Positions 1 through 7,510 are shown, numbered from the stretch's first letter. The stretch: DNA of 8,859 nt from Desulfobulbaceae bacterium (GCA_003509305.1 DOMU01000068.1:1219-10077); one strand, 5' to 3'. Notes: a model not told the origin generated them from the sequence alone. Translations and numbers: made by a program.

Positions 1-259
1 CTGGCTTTTGGGGCTGTGCTGGACGGTGTTCACCCTGGGTTTGTTTGGCTGGTTTAAGCCTGGGTATTGGCTCTTGGCGGTTGGGTATCTACTGCTGCTT
101 CCGTCGGTGTCAGCCTATCTCGCCATGAATTTCACCGGTTCATCCACCTATACGTCGCCGTCCGGCGTGTTGAAAGAGATGAAAATCGCTTTGCCGTTGA
201 TCATTGGTTCAGCCGTTGTCGGCGTGGCGCTCGTGCTTATAAAAACATTTATGGGATAG
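1..259 (+). CDS. hgcA: HgcA, corrinoid membrane protein of mercury methylation (C-terminal part only)
   Basis: Only the last 85 or so residues are in the window; the reading frame is open from the left edge (first full codon at position 2) and stops at 257-259. What is visible is membrane-embedded: the end of one hydrophobic helix, a second helix after FKPGYW, a conserved-looking loop containing AMNFTGSSTYTSPSGV, and a final helix (IALPLIIGSAVVGVALVLI). As I know the family, HgcA has an N-terminal cobalamin-binding domain related to the corrinoid iron-sulfur protein, followed by about five C-terminal transmembrane helices ending in a similar NFTG-S-T-TS-SGV loop. It carries the methyl group on cob(III)alamin and passes it to Hg(II) at the inner membrane. 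The cap-helix motif with the cobalt-ligand cysteine lies outside the window and cannot be checked. The call rests on the loop and on hgcB following after 10 bp. Confidence 0.88.
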   Translation, partial: WLLGLCWTVFTLGLFGWFKPGYWLLAVGYLLLLPSVSAYLAMNFTGSSTYTSPSGVLKEMKIALPLIIGSAVVGVALVLIKTFMG

Positions 260-269
260 GAAAAATCAT

Positions 270-563
270 ATGGAATTCAAATACTTGAAGGATGTGACAA
301 CGCTTGCTTTTGATGCCGAAAAATGTATCGGTTGTGGGATTTGTGCTGAAGTCTGCCCGCATGGCGTGTTTCGCATAGCCGACAAGAAAGCGTCGGTTGT
401 CGATAAAGATTTATGTATTGAATGCGGCGCTTGCGCCCTGAACTGCCCGGCGGGCGCGATTGAAGTCAGCGCCGGTGTCGGCTGCGCTGCGGCCATTATC
501 AAGGGATGGATTACCGGAACCGAGCCACACTGTGACTGCGGCGGCGGTGAACGTTGTGAATGA
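270..563 (+). CDS. hgcB: HgcB, two-[4Fe-4S] ferredoxin partner of HgcA
   Basis: A 97-residue ferredoxin with two CxxCxxCxxxC motifs: Cys19/22/25/29 and Cys49/52/55/59, the second in CIECGACALNCP. After the clusters comes the HgcB-specific segment GVGCAAAIIKG with Cys72, matching the essential Cys73 of characterised HgcB, and a cysteine-containing tail (Cys88, Cys90, Cys96). From family knowledge, HgcB supplies low-potential electrons to return the HgcA corrinoid to Co(I), and its extra cysteines probably hand Hg(II) to HgcA. Both proteins are required for methylmercury formation. The ATG at 270 is preceded by AGGA at 258-261, which overlaps the hgcA stop, with an 8-nt gap, so the two genes are very probably cotranscribed and translationally coupled. 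The tail has HCDC plus a later RCE end rather than the terminal Cys-Cys pair of the model protein. Identification is firm. Confidence 0.93.
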   Translation: MEFKYLKDVTTLAFDAEKCIGCGICAEVCPHGVFRIADKKASVVDKDLCIECGACALNCPAGAIEVSAGVGCAAAIIKGWITGTEPHCDCGGGERCE

Positions 564-585
564 ACGTGATAACACAGTTAAAAAC

Positions 586-590
586 AGGAA
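586..590 (+). promoter_or_regulatory. Ribosome binding site deciding the alkyltransferase start
   Basis: AGGAA lies 5 nt before the ATG at 596. An upstream in-frame ATG at 560 overlaps the hgcB stop (ATGA), but it has no purine-rich site in front of it, and the 12 extra residues (NVITQLKTGIP and so on) do not look like family sequence. The start at 596 is therefore preferred. Confidence 0.6.
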
Positions 591-595
591 TCCCC

Positions 596-1105
596 ATGCC
601 GCTTCTCACCTGTTCCTTCGCCACCGCCTTTGGCCAATTGCAGCTCTTTGCCACCGATGACGCCCTGTGTGGGCTGCTGCTGCCAGGGAAAACCCGGCAG
701 GAAAAAGAACCGTCGCCCGGCACCTGGGCCACGGCCAGCGAAGCTCCGGATTATCCCCTGCTGCGCGAGGCCCGCGCCCAGGTGCTGGCGTATCTCGCTG
801 GTTCGTTGCGTGTTTTCGATCTGCCGCTGGCGCCGCAGGGCACGGCCTTTCGTCAGAGGGTATGGCGAGAGCTGTTGACAATTCCCTACGGTGAAACCCT
901 GAGCTACGGCGAGCTGGCGGCCGATCTCGGCGATAAAAACAAGGCCAGGGCCGTCGGTGGCGCCGCCCATCACAATCCAATTGCCCTGATTATTCCCTGC
1001 CACCGCTTGATTGGCGCCGATGGTGGCCTTACCGGTTTTGGCGGCGGCCTGCCTTTGAAGCGCGCCCTGCTCGATTTAGAGCGGGGCATTTTTGGTAAAA
1101 ATTGA
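596..1105 (+). CDS. ogt: Methylated-DNA-[protein]-cysteine S-methyltransferase (O6-alkylguanine-DNA alkyltransferase)
   Basis: A 169-residue suicide repair protein that moves the alkyl group from O6-methylguanine (and O4-methylthymine) to its own cysteine. The active-site motif IIPCHRLI is intact with Cys135. It is preceded by the winged-helix DNA-binding region: FRQRVWRELLTIPYGETLSYGELA, where IPYGET and SYGELA match the family, and then ARAVGGAAHHNP, which contains the Arg used to flip out the base. GLTGFGGGLPLKRALLDLE is the usual C-terminal end. The N-terminal half is the weakly conserved ribonuclease-H-like domain. Length is normal for Ogt/MGMT. It sits 32 bp after hgcB and 20 bp before the next gene on the same strand, so it seems to share the hgcAB transcript. 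Whether it has any role in a methyl-transfer pathway or is simply a passenger cannot be decided here. The symbol ogt is used for the family; the protein could also be labelled MGMT. Confidence 0.92.
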   Translation: MPLLTCSFATAFGQLQLFATDDALCGLLLPGKTRQEKEPSPGTWATASEAPDYPLLREARAQVLAYLAGSLRVFDLPLAPQGTAFRQRVWRELLTIPYGETLSYGELAADLGDKNKARAVGGAAHHNPIALIIPCHRLIGADGGLTGFGGGLPLKRALLDLERGIFGKN

Positions 1106-1115
1106 TTCAGAAGAT

Positions 1116-1119
1116 AGGT
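1116..1119 (+). promoter_or_regulatory. Ribosome binding site deciding the MetE-like start
   Basis: AGGT (within GATAGGTA) ends 6 nt before the ATG at 1126. The same frame is open from a TTG at 1102, which overlaps the previous stop, and a second ATG follows at 1132. The site fits 1126 best, though 1132 is not excluded. Confidence 0.45.
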
Positions 1120-1125
1120 AAATTT

Positions 1126-2190
1126 ATGATTATGCCCCAATGCCGGCCTCTCTTGATTGGTAGTTTCCCTGGACGTTCGCATGAAGAAACTGTGCGGGCG
1201 ATTTACGCTGCCACCCCCGATTTCCCGGTTTGGCCGCAGTTGCCGGTGTATCGGCAGGAAGGGATGATCGAACAATTCCTCGAAGGATTTCCCGGTCTTT
1301 CCGAAAAAGACGGCAAAAGCTGGATCGATACCGCCGCATCCGGTTTCGATGAAAAACTGCTGGCCTTTTTCGAGGATTATCTCGGCTGTCTCGAGAATCC
1401 GGTCGCGCTGGCCGCTTCCCGTTTCGCCTTTTCCGAAAAGGCCGGGCGCGGGTTGACGGCGCTCCTGGCCCATTGCCGGGAGTTGCCGCGAATGCCCTTC
1501 GCCTTGAAGGGCCAAGTCACTGGGCCGGTGACTTTTGCCACTACTGTTTGTGATGAGCGCGAGCGGGCGATTTTTTATCACGACACTTTGCGCGATGTGG
1601 CCATCAAAATGCTGGCCATGAAGGCCCGGTGGCAGGTGCGGCTGATGCGGGAAATATCCGATACTATCCTGATTTTTCAGGATGAACCTGGGCTTGCCGG
1701 TTTCGGCTCATCGGCCTTCATCACGATCACGAAAGATGAGGTGCAACAGGCGCTTGGCGAGGTCAGCGCCGCCATTCATGAAGAGGGTGCGCTTTGCGGC
1801 GTCCATGTCTGCGCCAATACAGAATGGCCACTGCTTTTAGAAAAGAACGTCGATATACTGAGTTATGATGCTTTCGCCTATTTTGACCGGTTGGCGCTCT
1901 ATCCGAAGGAACTCGCTGATTTTATCCGCCGGGGCGGCCTGTTGGCCACGGGTATCATCCCGACGGCGCCGGAATTCATCGAGCGGGTGGACGCCGATGA
2001 GCTGACCCGGCGCTGGTTCGAGCAGTGCGAGGTCCTCGCTGGCTTTGGCTTGGAGCGGCAGCGGATATTCGACCAGAGTTTTATCACCCCCAGTTGTGGC
2101 CTGGGGTCGCTGACCGAGGCGCAGGCGGCGCAAGCGCTGGGCCTGTTGACCGATGTTTCGGCGGCGGTGCGGCAGCGCTTTCAGCGGTGA
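1126..2190 (+). CDS. Core methionine-synthase-like protein (MetE C-terminal fold, UROD/MetE superfamily)
   Basis: A 354-residue protein with the zinc barrel of cobalamin-independent methionine synthase but without MetE's N-terminal folate-binding half. It opens with LLIGSFPGRS, the usual start of the core. It has LKGQVTGPVTFA, QDEPGLAGFG and a GVHVCANTEW motif giving His227 and Cys229. ITPSCGLGSLT near the end gives Cys324. These match the His-x-Cys and C-terminal Cys zinc ligands of MetE. The fourth ligand, Glu in MetE, aligns by eye with Asp248 (ILSYDAF). Known short MetE-type enzymes in anaerobes (core MetE, the Mes families) make methionine from homocysteine with a methyl-corrinoid or corrinoid protein as donor rather than methyl-folate. 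The gene is last in the run hgcA-hgcB-ogt, so the corrinoid protein HgcA is a tempting methyl source; that is inference. Other UROD-superfamily methyltransferases with a different thiol acceptor remain possible. Confidence 0.75.
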   Translation: MIMPQCRPLLIGSFPGRSHEETVRAIYAATPDFPVWPQLPVYRQEGMIEQFLEGFPGLSEKDGKSWIDTAASGFDEKLLAFFEDYLGCLENPVALAASRFAFSEKAGRGLTALLAHCRELPRMPFALKGQVTGPVTFATTVCDERERAIFYHDTLRDVAIKMLAMKARWQVRLMREISDTILIFQDEPGLAGFGSSAFITITKDEVQQALGEVSAAIHEEGALCGVHVCANTEWPLLLEKNVDILSYDAFAYFDRLALYPKELADFIRRGGLLATGIIPTAPEFIERVDADELTRRWFEQCEVLAGFGLERQRIFDQSFITPSCGLGSLTEAQAAQALGLLTDVSAAVRQRFQR

Positions 2191-2220
2191 AGGAGTACTG
2201 AAGTATGAAAGTATGTTTTC

Positions 2221-4146
2221 CTACCGTTCCAATCTGGCTGTGTTGCTGTTGAGATAGGCGACAATCCCTTGGGTGATATGCTGGGTTAAATCGTTCACAT
2301 AATCATCCGAGGTGATGCGTTTGGCGTCATCGGCATTGCTGATGAAGGCCATCTCCAAGAGAATCGCCGGCATTCCGGCCTTCATCAGCACGAAGAACGG
2401 CGCCTTCTTGACGCCATGGTTCTTGATTTTTCCGCCACCCTTTTGCGCCGTGCCTTTGATCACGGCGTCGTTGACCAGTCGGGCCAGCCGCGCCGATTCG
2501 TCGATATTCGAGTTTTTCGTGATGCTTGAAAGAATATCCTTCAGGTCGCTGAGCTGGTGCGGTGAGGTGGCGTTTTCCAAGGCCGCCATCCGCATCGCCT
2601 CCGGATCGGTGGCCAGACTTAGATAATAGGTTTCAAAGCCGCGCGCCTTGGACGAGGCGTGGGCGTTCAGATGCAGCGACAAAAACAGGTCGGCGTCCTG
2701 CGCGTTGGCAAAGGCGGTGCGCTCTTCCACGCTGAGAAAACGGTCATCATCCCTTGTCAGCGCCACTTCGCAGCCTAACTCCTTTTCGAGAGTCGGTTTC
2801 AGGCGTTTGGCCACCACCAAAACAACATCCTTTTCTTTCAGGCCAGCGCGGGTAGCGCCTGGATCTTTGCCGCCGTGGCCGGGATCGAGGACGATCTTTG
2901 TCACCTTGCCCATGGCTAACTGCTGCGCCAGTGACAGCGGTTTCGTGGGCGGCGTGGTATCGGCGACAGCGGGAGGTTTTTCCCCGGTCAATTCTGTGGA
3001 CGGTTCCGCCACGGTTGGCGCCAAGTCTTGGTCTCCCTTTGCTTTCGCCTTTTCCACGCCGGCAACTTCTGCTTCACCTTGTGTTAGCGCCGGGCTGGCC
3101 ACAACTACTTCGCCAATCTTGGCCGGCGGTGGTTTCGGCACGCTTTTACTGAGTGACTTGGTACCTTTCCCTTTCCCTCTGATATCGACAATAACCCGGA
3201 ATGGATCAGGCAGACTGTAAATTTCGTAGTGCTCGATATTGTTGGTTTCGGCGACCACGCGAACGCTGTCGCCGGTTTTCTGTTCGCTCGTTATCGACCG
3301 CAGGAGACCTTTCCCTTTGGCCGTGATTTTACCCCGGTCAGCGGGCGCGATATAAGAATCGGCAAAGTCGATGTACAGGCGGGATCTGCCGGATTTCCTG
3401 GCCAACAGACCTTTTTTGTAGGTGGCCGGGCCGGAGGCGCGGACGACGACGCGGACGTAGTTCGGCGATGAACCGTAGTACTCGACTGGGAAAATGGTAT
3501 TCAGTTTGTCTGGGGCGCGGCCTAAAATCGAGTCGGGCAGAGCGACGCCGAACTCCTGCGACAGTTGCTGCATTTTCTGCGAAGCAAGCGTATACATGTC
3601 CCCGCCGGCATATTCACCGACGATACGGCTGAAGTATAAGGCCGCCTGTTGCCGGTCATTTTTATTGTCAAGATAGAGCTGGCCGAGAGCGAACAGGGTG
3701 TCGTCGGCCAGATTGCTGTTTGGGAAGAGGTTAACCAGATTCTGTAGTTGGCTGATCGCGGCGTCGAGGTCGGCGGTATCATGAAAGCGATCAAACATCC
3801 TGAGCCGCGTCCGGCAGATCATATACAGGCTGGCCGGGGCCAGGCTGTGCGTTGGATTGTTCAGATAGATGCTCTGGAAAATATTGATACACTTCAACCA
3901 GTTGTCACGGTTTTCCGCCAGGGATTCGTTATCCTGCAACTGGTTGAAATAAAACTTGCCCTGGTCGTAGCGCGATTCAACTGTTTGTTTGTCCGGGGCG
4001 TAATCACCGTCGCTGCCATGGTTTGTATTTTTATCAGGGATGTTGTCGGGCGATAGGCCGAAACCGGTGGACGGCGGGAAGAAAATCAGGAAAACCAGTA
4101 AAATGAGCGATAAAGAGGAAAAACAGCCGGAAGCGTGACGGATCAT
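2221..4146 (-). CDS. Secreted N-acetylmuramoyl-L-alanine amidase with TPR-like and AMIN domains (AmiC type)
   Basis: This enzyme cuts the amide bond between N-acetylmuramic acid and L-alanine in peptidoglycan, acting in the periplasm during cell separation. In the 641-residue form, residues 1-30 are a signal peptide (MIRHASGC, then a long Leu/Ile/Phe core). Residues 56-200 are helical, TPR-like repeats (for example DDTLFALGQLYLDNKNDRQQAALYF). An AMIN domain, which targets the septum or wall, follows at about 218-325. A Pro/Ala/Lys-rich linker runs to 412, then an Amidase_3 domain fills 415-635. Zinc ligands are His424 (DPGHGG), Glu438 (LKEKD) and His492 (SLHLNAH); the catalytic Glu598 is in ILLEMAFISN, so it looks active. 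A TTG at 4152 is an alternative start; neither has a good Shine-Dalgarno site, and ATG 4146 is chosen because the signal peptide follows it directly. It lies about 120 bp downstream of mutS on the same strand. Confidence 0.9.
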   Translation of the reverse strand: MIRHASGCFSSLSLILLVFLIFFPPSTGFGLSPDNIPDKNTNHGSDGDYAPDKQTVESRYDQGKFYFNQLQDNESLAENRDNWLKCINIFQSIYLNNPTHSLAPASLYMICRTRLRMFDRFHDTADLDAAISQLQNLVNLFPNSNLADDTLFALGQLYLDNKNDRQQAALYFSRIVGEYAGGDMYTLASQKMQQLSQEFGVALPDSILGRAPDKLNTIFPVEYYGSSPNYVRVVVRASGPATYKKGLLARKSGRSRLYIDFADSYIAPADRGKITAKGKGLLRSITSEQKTGDSVRVVAETNNIEHYEIYSLPDPFRVIVDIRGKGKGTKSLSKSVPKPPPAKIGEVVVASPALTQGEAEVAGVEKAKAKGDQDLAPTVAEPSTELTGEKPPAVADTTPPTKPLSLAQQLAMGKVTKIVLDPGHGGKDPGATRAGLKEKDVVLVVAKRLKPTLEKELGCEVALTRDDDRFLSVEERTAFANAQDADLFLSLHLNAHASSKARGFETYYLSLATDPEAMRMAALENATSPHQLSDLKDILSSITKNSNIDESARLARLVNDAVIKGTAQKGGGKIKNHGVKKAPFFVLMKAGMPAILLEMAFISNADDAKRITSDDYVNDLTQHITQGIVAYLNSNTARLER

Positions 4147-4265
4147 GTTCAAGAGGTTTAGGGCTTTTCGCCATGTGCTGGCTGCAAAGATTTATTTTAA
4201 GTTTTCACGATGATGGCCGTGATTATAGCCAATTATCGCAGCCATGGCAAAAGAAAGAAACCGAA

Positions 4266-6917
4266 TCAGTCGATGAATTTCCTCAGGTCATAGAGAATTT
4301 CCAAGGCTTTTTTCGGTGATACCTCGTTGACATCCAAATCCCGCAGATAATCGCGCAATGGGTCGGCGGGCGGCGCGAACAAGTCGAGCTGGTTGGGATT
4401 GCGTTTGCGTTTCGATTTTTTCAGGCTGCCGATGATTGGGCGGCCTTCGTCGTCGAATTCGTTTTTTTCAATGTCGGCGAGAATTTCTTTGGCGCGGGCG
4501 ACTACCGTTTCCGGGACGCCAGCCAAAGCCGCTACCTGGATGCCGTAGCTGCGGCCCGTGGCGCCGGGCACCAGTTTGTGCAGGAAGAGGATGGAGTTTT
4601 CCCACTCGCGGACGGCGATGGAAAAATTCCGCACGCGCTCTTGGCTGGCGGCCAGGTCGGTCAGTTCGTGGTAGTGGGTGGCAAACATGGTTTTGACGCC
4701 GAGGCCGTTCTTGCCCGCCAGTTCCTCGACCACCGCCCAGGCGATGGAGAGGCCATCATAGGTCGAGGTGCCGCGCCCGATTTCATCCAGAATCACCAGG
4801 CTGCGGTCGGTGGCGTTGTGCAGGATATTGGCGGTTTCGCTCATTTCGACCATGAAGGTTGATTGGCCGCGCCGCAGGTCGTCCATGGCCCCGACCCGCG
4901 TGAATATCCGGTCAACCAGGCCGATTGTCGCCTGCCGCGCCGGCACGAAGCCGCCCATCTGGGCCATGAGGACGATTAAGGCCGTCTGGCGTAAAACCGT
5001 TGATTTCCCAGCCATATTCGGGCCGGTGATGATCATGACCTCCTGCTTTTCCTGATCGAGAAAAACATCGTTGGGCACGAAAGCCGCGCGGGGCAGGGCG
5101 CGTTCAATCACCGGATGGCGCCCTTCGGTAATATCAATGACGCGGCCATCATCCATCCGGGGGCGGCAGTATTGATAACGCTCGGCCACTTCGGCGAGCG
5201 TGGTCAGATAGTCGATTTCGGCCAGGTGGCGGGCGGTGGCGAGAATGCGCGAACCCTGGGCCGCCAGTTCAGCGCGGACCTGACGGAACAGATCATACTC
5301 CAGTTGCAGGCGGCGCTCTTCGGCGCCGAGAACCTTTTCTTCAAACTCTTTCAGTTCCGGCGTGATGAAACGCTCGCTATTGGCCAGCGTTTGCTTGCGG
5401 ATGTAATGTTCCGGCACCTGTCTGGCGGCGGCCTTGCCAATTTCGAGATAGTAGCCGAAGACGCGGTTGTAGCCGATTTTCAGCTTGGCAAGGCCGGTGG
5501 CCTGGCGTTCTTTGGCTTCAAGGCCAAGAATCATCTCTTTGCTGTCGCGGATGATGGCGTGCAGCTCATCAAGTTCGGCGTTGAAGCCCTGACGGATCAG
5601 GTTGCCGTCGCGCAGGCCCAGAGGCGCTTCCGGATTGATGGCTGTATCGAGCAGGTGGAACATATCGTCGAGGCAGTCGAAGTCCTCGGCGATGGCGGTG
5701 ATGATCGTTGCCGGACAGGCCCCGATCAACCGGTGAACCGTCGGCAGATGGGCCAACGACTCACGCATGGCCAGGAGGTCGCGGCCATGGGCGCTTTCAA
5801 GGGTGACGCGGCTGTTCAGCCGCTCCATATCATGGATTTTTTTCAGCAATTCCCGCAGATTTTTTCGCTGGCCGCTGGCCGTGAACCAGAACTCGACGGC
5901 ATCAAGCCGGGCCTCAATCGCGGCCAGATCTTTCAGCGGGAAAAGCAGGTTCTGCCGCAAAAGCCTAGCCCCCATTGGCGTGGCGCTGTCGTCGAGCAGG
6001 CCGAGCAGCGATCCCTGCCGCTCGCCGCCGATCATCGTCGCCGTCAGTTCCAGATTCCGGCGCGACGAGTCGTCGATGCTTAAAAAGGGCGTGGCGTCGA
6101 GCACGGCGATACGCTCGATGTGGCCGATGCCGGTCTTCTGGGTTTCTTTGGCATAGTCGAGCAGGATACCGGCGGCGGCGAGACCGGCCTTCATCGTCTG
6201 GCAGCCAAATCCTTCGAGAGACAGCACCTTGAAATGGCCGAGCAAGATGTCGCGGCAGTTTTCCAGATCAAAGCGATGGGCTGGCCGTTCAGTCAGGCAG
6301 AGGTCGGGCAGATAGGGTTGCAAGAGGGTGAGGAAATCATCCGGCCTGGCCCCTTCCTCGACCAGCAGCTCGGCGGGAGCGAAACGGCAGTAGTGGTCGA
6401 TGGCCTCCTTTTGCCCTTTCTCGTTGAGGGCGTATTCGCCGATGCGGAATTCTCCGGTTGAAAGATCGAGAAAGCCGATGCCGATTGAGGCTGTTTTCCC
6501 AAATCTCCCCTGATAAATCGCCGCCACGTAGTTGTTGGTCTTTTCATCAAGCAGAAAATTGTCGGTGAGAAGACCCGGCGACACCACGCGAACCACCTCG
6601 CGGCGGACAATGCCTTTGGCCTCGTTTGGGTTTTCCACCTGCTCGCAAATCGCCACCCGTTTACCGGCGCGCACCAGCCGGGCCAGATAGCCTTCCACCG
6701 CATGAAACGGCACGCCGCACATCGGGATGCGGGCGCTATCCTCCTTGGGGCTGCGCGAAGTCAGGGTGATTTTCAGGAGTGCCGAGGCGGTTTCGGCGTC
6801 GTCAAAAAACATCTCATAAAAATCCCCCATGCGGTAGAACAGGATGCAGTCCGGATACTGGGCTTTAATCTCCAGATACTGCTGGAGCATGGGGGTCATT
6901 TTGAGGTTTGGGTTCAT
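4266..6917 (-). CDS. mutS: DNA mismatch repair protein MutS
   Basis: MutS recognises mispairs and small loops and starts methyl-independent or MutL-dependent repair. In the 883-residue form the N-terminal domain carries the mismatch-wedge motif Phe33-Tyr34-Glu35 in FYRMGDFYEMF. The connector, lever and clamp regions follow. The ATPase has Walker A GPNMAGKST at 632-640 and Walker B LVILDE ending at Asp711-Glu712, then IGRGTSTYDG and the FATHYHEL motif. The C-terminal end holds NQLDLF, a short motif seen near the end of many MutS proteins. Length and motifs are complete, so it should be functional. The start is uncertain: the frame is open to a TTG at 6950 (894 residues), and ATG codons occur at 6917 and 6899. 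None has a recognisable Shine-Dalgarno sequence. ATG 6917 gives the usual short leader before TPMLQQYLEIK. It follows the zinc-ribbon gene by about 63 bp. Confidence 0.96.
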   Translation of the reverse strand: MNPNLKMTPMLQQYLEIKAQYPDCILFYRMGDFYEMFFDDAETASALLKITLTSRSPKEDSARIPMCGVPFHAVEGYLARLVRAGKRVAICEQVENPNEAKGIVRREVVRVVSPGLLTDNFLLDEKTNNYVAAIYQGRFGKTASIGIGFLDLSTGEFRIGEYALNEKGQKEAIDHYCRFAPAELLVEEGARPDDFLTLLQPYLPDLCLTERPAHRFDLENCRDILLGHFKVLSLEGFGCQTMKAGLAAAGILLDYAKETQKTGIGHIERIAVLDATPFLSIDDSSRRNLELTATMIGGERQGSLLGLLDDSATPMGARLLRQNLLFPLKDLAAIEARLDAVEFWFTASGQRKNLRELLKKIHDMERLNSRVTLESAHGRDLLAMRESLAHLPTVHRLIGACPATIITAIAEDFDCLDDMFHLLDTAINPEAPLGLRDGNLIRQGFNAELDELHAIIRDSKEMILGLEAKERQATGLAKLKIGYNRVFGYYLEIGKAAARQVPEHYIRKQTLANSERFITPELKEFEEKVLGAEERRLQLEYDLFRQVRAELAAQGSRILATARHLAEIDYLTTLAEVAERYQYCRPRMDDGRVIDITEGRHPVIERALPRAAFVPNDVFLDQEKQEVMIITGPNMAGKSTVLRQTALIVLMAQMGGFVPARQATIGLVDRIFTRVGAMDDLRRGQSTFMVEMSETANILHNATDRSLVILDEIGRGTSTYDGLSIAWAVVEELAGKNGLGVKTMFATHYHELTDLAASQERVRNFSIAVREWENSILFLHKLVPGATGRSYGIQVAALAGVPETVVARAKEILADIEKNEFDDEGRPIIGSLKKSKRKRNPNQLDLFAPPADPLRDYLRDLDVNEVSPKKALEILYDLRKFID

Positions 6918-6980
6918 ATCGGGCGGGATGGCTGAAGAGGGAAATTCCAATTTTTGATTTGAGGAGATGAGGACGATACC

Positions 6981-7445
6981 TTACTGAACACGAAGAGGGC
7001 CAAGCCGCTTAGGGATTTTCACTTGGTAAGACATTTTGCATCCTGGGCAGTGGTAAGTTCCCGAATATTCTTTGTTGCCGTCTTGCAGAATCTGAATTTC
7101 CCGTTTGTTGAAGCAACTTGGGCAGGCAAAATGTTCTGGTTGTTCTTTGTATTTGTACACCACAGAGTCTCCTGGTGTCTGTGCCAATTCGTATTTATCG
7201 GCCTTAGTCTGCCATGTTTCAGCCTCCGCCAATTTCGCCCGTAAATTCTCCCGCTCCTGCTGGAGCTTGGAGTTTTGCTCTCTTAATTGAAAAAGAGCAT
7301 CCTGGACTTCACCGAGCATTCTTTGGGCCTTTTGGATTTTCAGTTTTGCTTGTTCATCAACCTTGGCCTCGAATAGCGTAGTTAAAATATCTCTGGCTGC
7401 TCCGAGGCTTTGAGATGCAACTGTTACGATGGCAGGGACGTCCAT
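6981..7445 (-). CDS. Hypothetical coiled-coil protein with C-terminal zinc ribbon
   Basis: I do not recognise this 154-residue protein. Residues 1-25 form a small, Ala/Val/Leu-rich segment (VPAIVTVASQSLGAARDILTT) that could be a helix. Residues 28-85 are rich in Lys, Glu, Gln and Leu with heptad-like spacing (for example LREQNSKLQQERENLRAKLAEAE) and are very likely a coiled coil. A short linker leads to a zinc ribbon: CPSC at Cys108/Cys111 and CPGC at Cys133/Cys136, with beta-prone sequence between. This suggests an oligomeric metal-binding protein that may contact nucleic acid or another protein. Its strong site AGGAGA (7451-7456 on the plus strand) sits 5 nt before the ATG, so the gene is probably expressed. 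The DNA reads more A+T-rich than mutS, which could mean acquisition or relaxed selection. It is upstream of mutS on the same strand, but a shared function is not supported. Confidence 0.75.
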   Translation of the reverse strand: MDVPAIVTVASQSLGAARDILTTLFEAKVDEQAKLKIQKAQRMLGEVQDALFQLREQNSKLQQERENLRAKLAEAETWQTKADKYELAQTPGDSVVYKYKEQPEHFACPSCFNKREIQILQDGNKEYSGTYHCPGCKMSYQVKIPKRLGPLRVQ

Positions 7446-7474
7446 GAGTATCTCCTGGTGAAGTTTTTGATTTC

Positions 7475-7480
7475 ACTATA
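7475..7480 (-). promoter_or_regulatory. Possible -10 box for the zinc-ribbon gene
   Basis: Read on the minus strand, TATAGT lies about 29 nt before the start codon at 7445, a good distance for a leader carrying the AGGAGA site. No convincing -35 hexamer is present at 16-18 nt spacing, so this is tentative. The left arm of the palindromic element begins only about 30 bp further upstream. Confidence 0.3.
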
Positions 7481-7510
7481 GTCGGGCGCGGCATCAATCA
7501 GCGACGCCAC

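Noticed and set aside
970..1581. Minus-strand open frame of 203 codons across the ogt/MetE-like junction
   Set aside because: It is a shadow of two well-supported genes with no recognisable family features.
2191..2220. Possible bidirectional terminator between the convergent gene blocks
   Set aside because: The 30 bp contain only a weak AGTACT/AGTATG-type repetition, with no GC-rich stem and U-tract.
4153..4265. Regulatory element or small gene between mutS and the amidase
   Set aside because: The 113 bp hold no convincing hairpin, promoter pair or reading frame with a ribosome site.
5115..6083. Long plus-strand open frame of 322 codons opposite mutS
   Set aside because: It is antisense to strongly conserved mutS codons, its composition is that of a mirrored gene, and no domain is recognisable.
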